Origin: Sinorhizobium americanum
Lineage (GTDB): Bacteria; Pseudomonadota; Alphaproteobacteria; Rhizobiales; Rhizobiaceae
DNA length: 64,000 nt
NCBI RefSeq assembly: GCF_001651855.1
Contig: NZ_LNQC01000055.1
Coordinates: 53,800-117,799, forward strand
Reading direction: 5' to 3'
Of this stretch, positions 36,166 to 46,314 are shown piece after piece (position 1 is the stretch's first letter; every line of letters starts with the position of its first letter). Both the position numbers and the translations under genes were made by a program. The notes under the pieces were generated by a model. It saw nothing but the letters and a program-made list of their open reading frames with translations, ran no database searches and had not been told where the DNA came from.

Positions 36166-37992
36166 ATGTGCGGGATTGTGGGTATCGTCGGGCAGCAGCC
36201 GGTCTCGGAGCGGTTGGTCGATGCGTTGAAGCGGCTTGAATATCGCGGCTACGATTCGGCCGGCGTCGCGACCATCGATGGCGGCGCGCTCGATCGCCGG
36301 CGCGCCGAGGGCAAGATCGTCAATCTCGAGGCAAGATTGAGAGAACAGCCTCTGGCCGGCGCCATCGGCATAGGCCATACGCGCTGGGCGACCCACGGTG
36401 CGCCGACCGAACGCAATGCCCATCCGCATTTTACCGATGGCGTCGCTGTCGTTCACAACGGCATCATCGAGAATTTTGCCGAGCTGAAGGACGAGCTCTC
36501 CGAAGCGGGTGCCGAATTCGAGAGCGAGACCGACACCGAAGCCGTCGCGCAGCTGCTGGCAAGATTTCGCCGGGATGGGTTTGGGCGGCGGGAGGCGATG
36601 TTTGCGACGCTGAGGCGTTTGAAGGGCGCCTATGCACTCGCTGTCCTTTACGAAGATGATCCGTTCACGATCATGGCGGCCCGCAACGGCCCGCCGCTGG
36701 CGATCGGCCATGGCGAGGGCGAGATGTTCCTTGGCTCCGACGCCATCGCGCTCGCGCCGTTCACCAATGAAATCACCTATCTCGTCGATGGCGATTGGGC
36801 GATCATCGACAAGACCGGTGCCCAGATCTTTGATATCGACGGCAATGTAGCCGCCCGGCCGCGGGAGGTCTTCGCAAACGTCGCCTTTCCGGTCGACAAG
36901 GGCAACCATCGCCACTTCATGGAGAAGGAAATCTACGAGCAGCCGGAGGTCATCTCCCACGCGCTCAGCCACTATATCAACTTCGTCGACCATCGGGTGC
37001 TGCCGGTTTCGGACGCGATCGACTTCGCCAAGGTGCCGAGCCTGGCGATCTCCGCCTGCGGCACCGCCTATTTGGCCGGGCTGATCGGCAAATACTGGTT
37101 CGAGCGCTATGCACGCCTGCCGGTCGAAATCGATGTCGCTTCGGAGTTCCGCTACCGCGAAATTCCGCTTTCGCCGCAGTCGGCCGCTCTCTTCATCTCG
37201 CAATCGGGCGAGACCGCCGACACGCTTGCTTCCCTGCGCTACTGCAAGGAACACGGCCTGAAGATCGGCGCGGTCGTCAATACGCGCGAATCGACGATCG
37301 CGCGCGAGTCCGACGCCGTCTTCCCGATTCTCGCGGGGCCGGAGATCGGCGTGGCGTCGACCAAGGCCTTCACCTGCCAGCTTGCGGTCCTGGCTGCGCT
37401 CGCCGTCGCTGCCGGCAGGGCGCGCGGCACTGTCAGCGAGCAGGAGGAGCAGGCGCTGGTGAGGAGCCTTGCCGAGATGCCGCGCCTCATGGGGCAGGTG
37501 CTCAACAGCATCCAGCCGAAGATCGAGTTCCTGTCGCGCGAATTGTCGAAGTGCCGCGATGTGCTTTATCTCGGTCGCGGCACAAGCTTCCCGCTCGCCA
37601 TGGAAGGTGCCCTGAAGCTCAAGGAAATCTCCTATATCCACGCGGAAGGCTATGCCGCCGGCGAGCTGAAACATGGTCCGATCGCTCTGATCGACGAAAA
37701 CATGCCGGTGATCGTGATCGCGCCGCATGACCGCTTTTTCGACAAGACCGTTTCCAACATGCAGGAAGTGGCGGCGCGTGGCGGGCGGATCATTCTGATT
37801 ACCGACGGGAAGGGGGCGGCCGCTTCGAAGCTCGACACGATGCATACGATCGTGCTTCCGAACGTCGACGAAATCATCGCGCCGATGATCTTCTCGCTGC
37901 CGGTCCAACTGCTCGCTTATCACACGGCGGTCTTCATGGGCACCGACGTCGATCAGCCTCGCAACCTCGCCAAATCGGTCACCGTCGAATGA
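36166..37992 (+). CDS. nodM: Glucosamine-fructose-6-phosphate aminotransferase, symbiotic copy
   Basis: A 608-residue glutamine amidotransferase that makes glucosamine-6-phosphate, precursor of the Nod factor chitin backbone. The N-terminal Cys of MCGIVGIVG is the glutaminase nucleophile, the HTRWATHG and HNGIIENF motifs complete that domain, and two SIS sugar-isomerase domains follow (SACGTAYLAGLI, SQSGETADTLASLRYCKEHG; EISYIHAEGYAAGELKHGPIAL). ATG 36166 fits because Cys2 becomes the N-terminus after Met removal; the longer open frame from 36124 would block it. The nod box upstream identifies it as nodM and not housekeeping glmS. Confidence 0.92.
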   Translation: MCGIVGIVGQQPVSERLVDALKRLEYRGYDSAGVATIDGGALDRRRAEGKIVNLEARLREQPLAGAIGIGHTRWATHGAPTERNAHPHFTDGVAVVHNGIIENFAELKDELSEAGAEFESETDTEAVAQLLARFRRDGFGRREAMFATLRRLKGAYALAVLYEDDPFTIMAARNGPPLAIGHGEGEMFLGSDAIALAPFTNEITYLVDGDWAIIDKTGAQIFDIDGNVAARPREVFANVAFPVDKGNHRHFMEKEIYEQPEVISHALSHYINFVDHRVLPVSDAIDFAKVPSLAISACGTAYLAGLIGKYWFERYARLPVEIDVASEFRYREIPLSPQSAALFISQSGETADTLASLRYCKEHGLKIGAVVNTRESTIARESDAVFPILAGPEIGVASTKAFTCQLAVLAALAVAAGRARGTVSEQEEQALVRSLAEMPRLMGQVLNSIQPKIEFLSRELSKCRDVLYLGRGTSFPLAMEGALKLKEISYIHAEGYAAGELKHGPIALIDENMPVIVIAPHDRFFDKTVSNMQEVAARGGRIILITDGKGAAASKLDTMHTIVLPNVDEIIAPMIFSLPVQLLAYHTAVFMGTDVDQPRNLAKSVTVE

Positions 37993-38907
37993 TCATTCGG
38001 CCGGAGACGCAAGGGGTTGCGAATTCGTAGTTTCCTAGCGCCAGCAAACGATGACGCCCTTGATCGCTCCGATGGATCCCTGCTTTTTGGTCGTTCACCT
38101 CCTCCATAACAGCGCTCGCTCGGGCGCTCGCATAATTAATTAACTCAGCGTCGATGTCTGCCTTTGCTTAAATCTCCGTTGCGCGGATTGCAATTTCGCG
38201 TCGGACGGCCGCGCCTCACCCGCCCTCCCGAAAAGCGGACGGATATCAGCAATTTGACGGTTGGTGACAACTGCTGCGCACTGGTCGTGGCGTCCACGAG
38301 AAGCGTTGGCTACCTATTCCAAACGAACGGTTCATCACGGGGCGGGTACCAGACTCTTCTCGACGGTCAACCAATGTGAGAACGGCCGGGTGGATCGTGA
38401 GCGATGCGAGGCAACTATGACCGAATGTGGGATTGGCTACTCTTATATGTGGCGCCGTTTCCCTTCCCGTAGGCTTGATTTAGCAAACTTCTTCTTCTAT
38501 TCGCGATCAGCCGACCAACTGCGTGAACTCGTGTGGAGATCACGGGATCGCAGCAACTACGCCCACATCTTCGCAGGAGCAAAAATCTTGTGTCAAATTG
38601 GTGGATTGCTGCGCCAGCGCGTCGGAAGCCGCCGGAAATCGCGGGCTCTCCAACGGTATTTTTCAGCTGTCCGGTCAAGCAACAAAAGATTGCCGTCGGA
38701 AAGGGGAACTTGGAGAAATATCGATGAGCCGCAATTCAAGGGGCGTATCACGCCCACGGCCCGCAACCTTGCTGAGGCATCGAGTACGCCACGCCCAAGA
38801 AGTGAGATATGGCTGCCTCGAGATCGACCGGTTCCGGACAGCTTCATTTCCCAGTGAGTATGGGTAGTCAACCTGACCTTTCAACCTGGATTTTTTGAAA
38901 GACCCAC
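37993..38907. other. Gene-poor stretch between nodM and amidase
   Basis: In these 915 bases several short overlapping open frames occur on both strands, none with a convincing ribosome site or a recognisable domain. A 14-base palindrome CGAATGATCATTCG begins the stretch at 37986. Low protein likeness and several near-random frames suggest decayed sequence. Confidence 0.4.
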
Positions 38908-40356
38908 ATGACACCTATGTCGTCCCACGCAGATGCGACAGATCTTTCGGAGCAGATCTCGTGCAGGCAGATCACATGCGAAGAGGTCATGCGAGCCTAT
39001 CTCGATCAAATCGCGCGGCTCAATCCTTCGGTCAATGCGATTGTGTCGCTGCAGCCCGAAGACGAACTGCTGGCGCAAGCGCGCAACGCCGATATGGCGC
39101 TGACACGCGGCGATCGACGCGGGTGGATGCATGGGCTCCCGATCGCGATCAAGGACCTATCCGCTACGGCCGGTATCCGCACGACGTATGGATCGCCCCT
39201 GCAAGCAACTAACCTGCCGGCCGAAGATAGCCTCATGGTAAAGAGGATCCGCGAAGCTGGTGCGATTATCATAGGCAAGACCAACACGCCTGAGTTCGGT
39301 CTGGGATCTCACACCTATAATCCCATTTTCGGCGTTACTCGCAACGCCTACGATTCCAATCTCAGTGCTGGAGGCTCTTCTGGTGGCGCGGCCGTCGCCC
39401 TTGCCCTCGACATGGTTCCCATCGCCGATGGGAGTGACATGATGGGGAGCCTGCGCAACCCGGCTGGCTGGAATAATGTCTTTGGCTTCCGACCCTCGTT
39501 CGGACGGGTCCCGAGCGCTCCAAGTCCGGATGTCTTCCTGCATCAACTATCCACCAACGGACCGATGGCAAAGACTGCGCGTGATCTGGCGCGCTTCCTG
39601 GACGTCATTGCAGGCTACGCGCCGGAGGCTCCTCTGTCCTTGGCGACCGAACCGACGAGCTTTGCCGAAGGCTTGGATCGTGACGTCAAGGACTTGCGGA
39701 TCGGTTGGATTGGGTCCTGGGGAGGTTACTACCCTACGGAGCATGGCGTACTGGAACTGACGCGGGCGGGACTTGGCGCTCTCGCCGATCAGGGCGCAAC
39801 GGTCGAGGACCTGACGCCCGAGTTCGAAGCAAACCGTCTGTGGGACGCTTGGCTTGTCCTCCGCCAATGGGCCGTTTCACAACGGCTGCAGCCACTGCTT
39901 GTCAGTGACGGATCAATCGAGCTTTTGAAACCCGAAGCACGCTGGGAACTCGAGCAGGGCCTGCGACTGACCGCCGGTGACGTACATTGGGCAAGCGTGA
40001 CCAGAAGCGATTGGGTGCGGTACCTCCAAAAGCTGTTCTCGCAGTTCGACGTCCTCGCCCTCCCGACAGCACAAATCTTCGCGTTTCCTGCTGAGCTCAC
40101 CTGGCCCAGTTCAATCAACGACCGTCCGATGGACACATATCATCGATGGATGGAAATAGTCGTTCCGGGCAGCCTGTCCGGCCATCCCGTTGCCGCGGTT
40201 CCGGCAGGCTTCGATGGGAGCGGTCGAGCAATGGGTATCCAACTGCTTGGACGAGCGCGCGCCGACCGTGAGCTCCTGCAGATCGTCTCGTGCTTCGAAC
40301 GAAATGCACCATGGGTCCGTCAAGCCCCGGCGCTTTTGGCCCACGCGTCATTGTGA
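38908..40356 (+). CDS. Amidase signature family hydrolase
   Basis: A 482-residue amidase. The Ser-cisSer-Lys triad is visible: Lys in GLPIAIKDLSA (about residue 82), the Gly/Ser block SAGGSSGGAAVALAL (about 152-166) and the nucleophile region GSDMMGSLRNPAGW. Such enzymes hydrolyse amides of amino acids, indoleacetamide or acylated amines; the substrate cannot be told. ATG 38908 or 38917 could be the start. It may feed the aminotransferase/aldehyde dehydrogenase/lyase genes that follow, but an Lrp-type gene on the other strand lies between. Confidence 0.85.
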   Translation: MTPMSSHADATDLSEQISCRQITCEEVMRAYLDQIARLNPSVNAIVSLQPEDELLAQARNADMALTRGDRRGWMHGLPIAIKDLSATAGIRTTYGSPLQATNLPAEDSLMVKRIREAGAIIIGKTNTPEFGLGSHTYNPIFGVTRNAYDSNLSAGGSSGGAAVALALDMVPIADGSDMMGSLRNPAGWNNVFGFRPSFGRVPSAPSPDVFLHQLSTNGPMAKTARDLARFLDVIAGYAPEAPLSLATEPTSFAEGLDRDVKDLRIGWIGSWGGYYPTEHGVLELTRAGLGALADQGATVEDLTPEFEANRLWDAWLVLRQWAVSQRLQPLLVSDGSIELLKPEARWELEQGLRLTAGDVHWASVTRSDWVRYLQKLFSQFDVLALPTAQIFAFPAELTWPSSINDRPMDTYHRWMEIVVPGSLSGHPVAAVPAGFDGSGRAMGIQLLGRARADRELLQIVSCFERNAPWVRQAPALLAHASL

Positions 40357-40626
40357 GGCAGCGGATGGCCAACTCGTGTCTGAGGTTACCGTCGGCAGTC
40401 GCTCATGGAGGTCGTTGAGCCATTCAGGGTCCAACGCCTCCTGTTGGGCGCTTTATTGTCGAGTTCGCGCTATGGCTCGGCTTACTTAGATGAGCGCGCA
40501 AAGCCATCACTTCTGGTGATCGTTCGGGCCCCATCCGCCAAGCGGAACGTGGTTTGCTCCGTTATTCAGGTGCACTCAGGCTGTGATCTCGGCAACTCAA
40601 TTGGCCTGGCGGTGTCCGGAGCCTGA

Positions 40627-41097
40627 CTAGACGTCGATCGGAAGGACAAAGCTCGCTTTGACGCGATCCATCACGACCATCGTCTTGAATCCCTTGATGT
40701 CGTGGTTTTCGTAGAAAAAACGTCGGGTGAATTCTTCGTAGCCTTCCATGTCCTTCGCAGTGACAACAAGAATGAAATCCGCGTCACCAGTCACGTAGTA
40801 GCCGATCATTACCTCTCGTGTGTTGCGGATCGCTGTCTTGAAGCGGTCAATGATATCGGCGCGTTCGCGCTCCAGTGAGACCAGAACGATCACCGTGACT
40901 TGGCGGCCCACAGCCTTTGGGGAGACGATCGAGACATCCGCTTCGATGACACCTTCCGCCCTCAGCCGCTTCAGCCTTCGGTGGCAAGCCGTGGGTGACA
41001 GGTTGACCAGCTCCGCAAGCTCATCGGATGTGAGCCGGTTATTTCGCTGGACAGCGTTGAGAAGAGCGGCGTCTATTCGATCGAGTTCCTGGCTCAT
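40627..41097 (-). CDS. Lrp/AsnC-family regulator
   Basis: A 156-residue regulator with an N-terminal winged helix-turn-helix (LDRIDAALLNAVQRNNRLTSDELAELVNLSPTACHRRLKRL) and a C-terminal RAM ligand-binding domain (VIVLVSLERERADIIDRF, YYVTGDADFILVVTAKDM). It is divergent from the aminotransferase gene at 41276 with about 180 bases between, so it probably controls it in response to an amino acid. I trimmed the long open frame to ATG 41097, which begins the conserved HTH. Confidence 0.9.
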   Translation of the reverse strand: MSQELDRIDAALLNAVQRNNRLTSDELAELVNLSPTACHRRLKRLRAEGVIEADVSIVSPKAVGRQVTVIVLVSLERERADIIDRFKTAIRNTREVMIGYYVTGDADFILVVTAKDMEGYEEFTRRFFYENHDIKGFKTMVVMDRVKASFVLPIDV

Positions 41098-41275
41098 GTA
41101 GAATCTTGCGTCAGGCTTGTTCAGGATGCAAAATTCTTGCATAGGGGCGGCAACAATCGCCGTCAAGTGACTACCGCTTGGCTCTACTCTCCGATCAGGC
41201 CAAAGCAAGCACGCCGGCACACGATGTGTCGAAAGCCCGTTTGCTTGAGAAGTTTCCGCCAAGAGGATCATTACC

Positions 41276-42679
41276 GTGACCATCAATATCAAAGACATCG
41301 CCGCGAAGGATCGCAACACGGTCCTGCATCCTTTCACGCAGCTTAAGGACTTTGCGACCGGCAAGCTCGGCGAGCCGACAATCGTCGAGACGGGGAAGGG
41401 AATCCGCATCCAGGATGCGCATGGCAACCAGCTGATCGACGGTTTTGCCGGACTCTACTGCGTCAATGTCGGTTATGGCCGCACCGAGGTTGCCGAAGCA
41501 ATCTCGCGTCAGGCCTATCGCCTGGCCTACTATCATTCCTACGCGGCGCACACGACCGACGAGCTTGCGATCCTGTCGGATCGTCTGGTGAAGATGGCCC
41601 CAGGCAAGATGAGCAAGGTGTTCTACGGCATGTCCGGTTCGGACGCCAACGAGACCCAGGCGAAGCTCGTCTGGTACTACAACAACCTGCGCGGCAAGCC
41701 GACCAAGAAGAAGATCATCTCGCGCGAACGCGGCTATCACGGCTGCAGCGTCGTCTCCGGCTCGATGACCGGGATGAGCTTCTACCACGACCATATGGAT
41801 CTGCCGCTGCCGCAGATCGACCATACCGGTGTCCCGCACCACTACTGGGGCGCCAACCCCGGCGAGACCGAACGCGAATTCTCTGCTCGCCGTGCTGCCG
41901 AGTTGGACGAAATGATCGAAACGCTTGGCCCGGATAATGTCGGCGCCTTCATCGCCGAGCCGGTTCTCGGCACCGGTGGCATCACGCCGCCGCCGGAAGG
42001 CTATTGGGAGGCAATCCAGGCGGTGCTCAAGAAGCACGACGTGCTTCTGATCGCCGACGAAGTCATCACCGGTTTCGGCCGTACCGGCTCGATGTTCGGC
42101 TCGCAGCATTATGGCATCGAACCCGATCTGATCACCGTCGCCAAGGGTCTCACCTCGGCCTATTTCCCGCTTTCGGCCTCGATCGTCGGTGAGAAGGTCT
42201 ACAAGGTTATGGAAGAGGGGGCTGACAAGGTCGGTGCCTTCTCGCACGGCTATACCTATTCCGGCCATCCGATCGGCGCGGCAGCCGCCAATGCGGTGCT
42301 CGACATCGTCGAAAAGGAAAACCTGCCCGGCAACGCCCGCGAGGTCGGCGCCTATTTCCAGGCGCAGCTGAAGGAAAAGTTCGCGCAGCTGCCGATCGTC
42401 GGCGAAGTGCGCGGCGTCGGCTTGATGGGCGCCATCGAGTTTGTCGGCGATCGGGAAAACAAGACTCGGTTCGATCCGTCGCTGAAGGTCGGCGCCCGCG
42501 TCTCCAAGGCTGCCCGCGACCGCGGCCTGATTGCCCGCGCCATGCCGCATGGAGACATCCTCGGCTTTGCACCGCCGTTGGTCATAACCAAGGAAGAAGT
42601 CGACGAGATCGTCTCTATCGCTGAGAAGGCAGTCCGCTCGGTAATGGACGACCTGGTGCGCGACGGCCAGAAGATCTGA
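41276..42679 (+). CDS. Class III aminotransferase (omega-amino acid or diamine:pyruvate type)
   Basis: A 467-residue PLP enzyme. Blocks: GSDANETQAKLVWYYNN (phosphate binding), RGYHGCSVVSGSMTG, IAEPVLGTGGITPPPEGYW, LLIADEVITGFGRTGSMFGS and LITVAKGLTSAYFPLSAS with the Schiff-base Lys. It moves an amino group from an omega-amino acid or diamine such as GABA, beta-alanine, putrescine or diaminobutyrate to pyruvate; the exact donor is not clear. GTG 41276 has AGAGGA upstream. The next gene, an aldehyde dehydrogenase, would oxidise the semialdehyde produced. Confidence 0.85.
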   Translation: MTINIKDIAAKDRNTVLHPFTQLKDFATGKLGEPTIVETGKGIRIQDAHGNQLIDGFAGLYCVNVGYGRTEVAEAISRQAYRLAYYHSYAAHTTDELAILSDRLVKMAPGKMSKVFYGMSGSDANETQAKLVWYYNNLRGKPTKKKIISRERGYHGCSVVSGSMTGMSFYHDHMDLPLPQIDHTGVPHHYWGANPGETEREFSARRAAELDEMIETLGPDNVGAFIAEPVLGTGGITPPPEGYWEAIQAVLKKHDVLLIADEVITGFGRTGSMFGSQHYGIEPDLITVAKGLTSAYFPLSASIVGEKVYKVMEEGADKVGAFSHGYTYSGHPIGAAAANAVLDIVEKENLPGNAREVGAYFQAQLKEKFAQLPIVGEVRGVGLMGAIEFVGDRENKTRFDPSLKVGARVSKAARDRGLIARAMPHGDILGFAPPLVITKEEVDEIVSIAEKAVRSVMDDLVRDGQKI

Positions 42680-42684
42680 GCGAG

Positions 42685-42704
42685 CGCGGCCGTCACCGGC
42701 CGCG
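42685..42704 (+). terminator. GC-rich hairpin after the aminotransferase gene
   Basis: CGCGGCCG, loop TCAC, CGGCCGCG: an eight-pair perfect stem six bases after the stop. No T tract follows, so it is a transcript-end stabiliser or a weak terminator. Confidence 0.45.
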
Positions 42705-42826
42705 ACGCCGATCAGGCAGCACAGATATCATCAGAAGCGAATTGGGATTGGGCTGGTCATTGAGCCAGCCTTGATGGATGAACTCGTCCTCCGGATGGAG
42801 GCGTACCAAGGAACTGAGAGCCGGCC

Positions 42827-44236
42827 ATGACCGCTGCGAAACTTCAAGTTACGACCAGCCTGGCGTCGATTACCGTCCAAAGCCCTTTCGACGGGTCAGT
42901 TGTGGGAACGGTCGAGGCGACGGACGCAAGTGAAATCGACGCTCTTCTTGCACGCGCCCGGCGCGGCGCCGAGCTGTCGCGCGGGCTTGCAAGGCACCAG
43001 CGCGCCAGCATTCTCGAAGGGGCTGCGCAGATCGTCGAAGTCAGCCGCGATCGGTTTTCCGAAACCATCGTCTGCGAAGCCGGAAAAACGATTGTCCAGG
43101 CACGCAAGGAGGTTCTCCGCTGCGTCAACACTCTGAAGCTCTCGGCAGAAGAGGCCAAGCGCAACGCCGGCGAAATCGTACCCTTCGACGCCTATGCCGG
43201 ATCGGAGCAGCGGCAGGGTTGGTTCAGCCGTGAGCCGCTTGGTATCATAACCGCCATCACACCCTACAACGACCCGCTGAACCTCGTCGCTCACAAGCTC
43301 GGTCCGGCAATCGCCGGCGGTAATGCCGTGCTTCTGAAGCCGTCGGAGCTGACGCCGCTTTCGGCGATCAACCTTGTTGACGCGCTTCGCGAGGCGGGCT
43401 TGCCCGACGAGGTCATTACAGTGGCGGTAGGTGGAACCGATCTGGGCAGGGCCTTGGTCGCTGCGCGCGAGGTACGCATGGTGTCGTTCACCGGCGGCTT
43501 TGCCACTGGCGAAGCCATCAGCCGCACGGCGGGCTTGAAGAAGCTGGCGATGGAACTTGGCGGCAATGCGCCCGTGATCGTCATGGGCGATTGCGACTTC
43601 GACAGGGCTGTTGAGGCTTGCGTTTCCGGGGCCTTCTGGGCTGCAGGGCAGAACTGCATCGGTGCCCAGCGTGTACTCGTGCAGGCCGAAATCTATGATC
43701 GCTTCCGCGATGCGTTCATCACAGCGACGGAGAAGCTGAAGGCGGGAGATCCGTTGCGCGAGGATACCGATGTGGGACCGATGATCTCGAAACAAGCAGC
43801 CGAACGCACCGAAGCGGCAGTCAATGACGCGATCGCGGCCGGGGCAAAGCTGCTCTGCGGTCACAAGCGCGAAGGGTCGCTTTATCATCCGACGGTGCTC
43901 GAAGGCACGCCGACGACCTGCCGCCTGTGGCACGAGGAAGTGTTTGCCCCTGTAGTCATGCTGGCTCCGTTTGAGACGCTCGATGAAGCGATCGAACTGG
44001 CGAATGAACCCGAATACAGCCTGCACGCCGGTATCTTCACCAACAACCTGTCTGTCGCGCTGGGAGCCGCAAGCAGAATCGAGGCTGGCGGGGTGATGGT
44101 CAACGATTCCTCGGACTACCGCTTTGACGCCATGCCCTTCGGCGGGTCCAAATATGGCAGCATGGGCCGTGAGGGCGTTCGCTTTGCCTACGAGGAAATG
44201 ACCCAGCCGAAGGTCGTTTGCATCAATCGCGGGTGA
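42827..44236 (+). CDS. NAD(P)-dependent aldehyde dehydrogenase
   Basis: A 469-residue aldehyde dehydrogenase. The cofactor region has [22 protein letters not shown] and [12 protein letters not shown]; the catalytic Glu is in MELGGNAP and the nucleophilic Cys in [15 protein letters not shown]. The overall pattern is nearest to non-acylating dehydrogenases of small charged semialdehydes (GapN, phosphonoacetaldehyde or aspartate-semialdehyde types). With the aminotransferase upstream and the aspartase downstream it may complete amino compound -> semialdehyde -> acid. The three genes run in one direction with 70-150 base gaps. Confidence 0.85.
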   Translation: MTAAKLQVTTSLASITVQSPFDGSVVGTVEATDASEIDALLARARRGAELSRGLARHQRASILEGAAQIVEVSRDRFSETIVCEAGKTIVQARKEVLRCVNTLKLSAEEAKRNAGEIVPFDAYAGSEQRQGWFSREPLGIITAITPYNDPLNLVAHKLGPAIAGGNAVLLKPSELTPLSAINLVDALREAGLPDEVITVAVGGTDLGRALVAAREVRMVSFTGGFATGEAISRTAGLKKLAMELGGNAPVIVMGDCDFDRAVEACVSGAFWAAGQNCIGAQRVLVQAEIYDRFRDAFITATEKLKAGDPLREDTDVGPMISKQAAERTEAAVNDAIAAGAKLLCGHKREGSLYHPTVLEGTPTTCRLWHEEVFAPVVMLAPFETLDEAIELANEPEYSLHAGIFTNNLSVALGAASRIEAGGVMVNDSSDYRFDAMPFGGSKYGSMGREGVRFAYEEMTQPKVVCINRG

Positions 44237-44340
44237 GCGATTGCGAACTGGTTTTTTCCATCAAACCTGCAGCTCGCGATAGACCGCACGGGTTCTGAAC
44301 TGACCCGGTGGACGGCGAGTGCAACCTCGTCGAGGATAGG

Positions 44341-45642
44341 ATGTCTAGCGACAGTCGTATTGAATATGATCCCTTGGGTGCCGTAAGCGTGCCATTGGAC
44401 CGATATTTCGGGGCACAGACAGCGAGAGCGATCGAGAATTTTCCGATCTCAGGGATCGCGATCAGAAGCATGCCGTTCGTCATTCAAGCATTGGCCCACG
44501 TCAAGATGGCTGCCGCGCAAGCCAATTTCGACGAAGGCTTGCTATCAGAAGCGAAGCGCGACGCGATACTCCAGGCCTGCCAGGAGGTGCTTGCCGGCAA
44601 ATACGACGAGGAGTTCCTCGTCGATGTGTTTCAGGGCGGAGCCGGCACCTCCACAAACATGAACATGAATGAAGTGCTCGCCAATCGCGCGAGCGAGATT
44701 CTGGGCAGCGCACGAGGGCAGGGACGGCTCGTTCACCCCAATGACGACGTCAATAGGTCTCAGTCAACGAATGATGCCTATGCCACGGCCGTTCGCCTGT
44801 CGATGATCCCGGCGAGCCGCGCGCTGCGGGATGCGCTTGCCGTTCTTGCATCGGCTCTGAATGACAAGGCGGAAGAATTTGGCGGTATTCGAAAGCTTGG
44901 TCGGACACAGTTGCAGGACGCCGTCCCGATGACGCTTGGTCAGGAATTTGCGGCATTCGCAACAACGCTTCTGGAAGACTGCGACCGCCTGATCGAAACC
45001 GAGCGCCTGTTTCTGGAAGTCAATCTTGGCGGGACGGCCATCGGAACCGGGGTCGCGGCCTCCTCCTCCTATCGCACCCGCGCGCTTGGGCATCTTGCCA
45101 AAAACACCGGCCTTCCTGTCGTCGGTTGCAAGGATCTGCTGGAGGCGAGCTGGGATATGGGAGCCTTCATGCTCCATATGGGCCTTCTGAAGCGTACCGC
45201 AGCCAAGCTGTCCAAGATCGCGAACGACTTCCGGCTCCTGTCGAGCGGTCCGCGCGGCGGGATCGGCGAAATCATCCTGCCGGCCCTGCAGCCCGGTTCA
45301 TCCTTGATGCCGGGGAAGATCAATCCCGTTGCCGCCGAAGCGCTGAACCAAGTCTGCTTCTACGTCTATGGCATGGACACGACGGTCGGTATCGCCGCCG
45401 AGGCCGGGCAGCTGCAGCTTAATGCCATGGAACCCGTTATCGTATTCAGCATCCACAACGCCATGAGCCTTCTTCGCAACGCGGTGCTGAGCTTCGCCCG
45501 GGCGTGTGTTGAAGGTGTCCAAGCCAATGCGGCAAGATGCGAAGCGCACCTCACGAGCAGTACGGCCTTTGCAACGGAACTCGTCGCAACGATCGGCTAC
45601 GAAGCCGCGGCCGAGCTCGTTAAGGAGAAGCTGGCCGGCTAA
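44341..45642 (+). CDS. aspA: Aspartate ammonia-lyase, C-terminally truncated
   Basis: A 433-residue member of the aspartase/fumarase family. The signature GSSLMPGKINPVAAEALNQV carries the catalytic Ser loop, and TSTNMNMNEVLANRASE and HPNDDVNRSQSTND supply other active-site residues; the pattern favours aspartase over fumarase. It would turn aspartate into fumarate and ammonia. The end is abrupt: after EAAAELVKEKLAG the last 25-40 residues of the family are missing, and the stop lies on the junction with a gabD fragment on the other strand. ATG 44341 with GAGG seven bases upstream is preferred over GTG 44308. Confidence 0.8.
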   Translation: MSSDSRIEYDPLGAVSVPLDRYFGAQTARAIENFPISGIAIRSMPFVIQALAHVKMAAAQANFDEGLLSEAKRDAILQACQEVLAGKYDEEFLVDVFQGGAGTSTNMNMNEVLANRASEILGSARGQGRLVHPNDDVNRSQSTNDAYATAVRLSMIPASRALRDALAVLASALNDKAEEFGGIRKLGRTQLQDAVPMTLGQEFAAFATTLLEDCDRLIETERLFLEVNLGGTAIGTGVAASSSYRTRALGHLAKNTGLPVVGCKDLLEASWDMGAFMLHMGLLKRTAAKLSKIANDFRLLSSGPRGGIGEIILPALQPGSSLMPGKINPVAAEALNQVCFYVYGMDTTVGIAAEAGQLQLNAMEPVIVFSIHNAMSLLRNAVLSFARACVEGVQANAARCEAHLTSSTAFATELVATIGYEAAAELVKEKLAG

Positions 45643-46191
45643 TTCAGGACGACTGAGCAGCCGGCGGCAAGCGCCGGCGAGATCTTGCGCGCCACCATCG
45701 AAGCGGGAAAGTTCCAGGGCGTGATCGCACCGACGACTCCGATCGGATGCTTGATCACCAGCATCCGACGATCGTTGGATGGCGCTGAAATCGTCTCGCC
45801 ATAGATTCGGGCCTCCTCGGCATACCATTGCAGATAGGCCGCGGCATGGACGATTTCGGATTTCGCCTCGGCAAGCGGCTTGCCCATCTCGGCCGTCAGA
45901 ATGCGCGCGAGATCGTCGCTGTGTTCGAGGATCAGCTGGTGCCATTGCTACAGGGCATCGGAGCGCTCGCGCGCGGTGAGACCCGCCCGACGTTCTCTCG
46001 CGGCGTCAGCCCGGTCGATCGCTACGGCGACATCCGCTATCTCCATGTCGGGAAGCTCTGCCAGAAGTTCACCGGTGGAGGGGTGCAAAGCGTCCGGCGT
46101 CGCTTGTGGTGGTGAGGTGGGGGACTGACGCCAGGTCGGCGAACAGCGCAGGGTTCTTGAGATGCCCGGTCAGTGAACGCGTCAGCGTCAA
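45639..46191 (-). pseudogene. gabD: gabD (succinate-semialdehyde dehydrogenase) 5' fragment
   Basis: Reading leftward from TTG 46191, which has AGGAGG upstream, the sequence gives LTLTRSLTGHLKNPALFADLA, then after a frameshift TPDALHPSTGELLAELPDME and RERRAGLTARERSDAL, an in-frame TAG, and MGKPLAEAKSEIVHAAAYLQ to IGVVGAITPWNFPASM and AAGCSVVLN. This is the first third of a succinate-semialdehyde dehydrogenase, broken by a frameshift, a nonsense codon and loss of the catalytic part. It ends at the same bases as aspA. Confidence 0.8.
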
Positions 46192-46314
46192 CGGTGATCC
46201 TCCTCATGGCCTTTGAAGCTTGCCGCAGTCTCTAGCCCGTCGTCCTGAAAACGGCAGCACAGCGATCCTTGCCGATCGCTCGGTTATGGAGCGTGATAGC
46301 TGACCTGCGGCGGA

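Noticed and set aside
36136..37923. 595-residue open frame on the minus strand across nodM
   Set aside because: It is an antisense shadow of a high-GC gene with strong codon bias; it has no domain and the sense frame is a complete GlmS-type enzyme.
38261..38857. 198-residue plus-strand frame between nodM and the amidase
   Set aside because: Arg/Ser-rich random-looking composition, no ribosome site, and competing frames of equal quality.
41195..42550. 451-residue minus-strand frame across the aminotransferase
   Set aside because: Antisense shadow of a class III aminotransferase.
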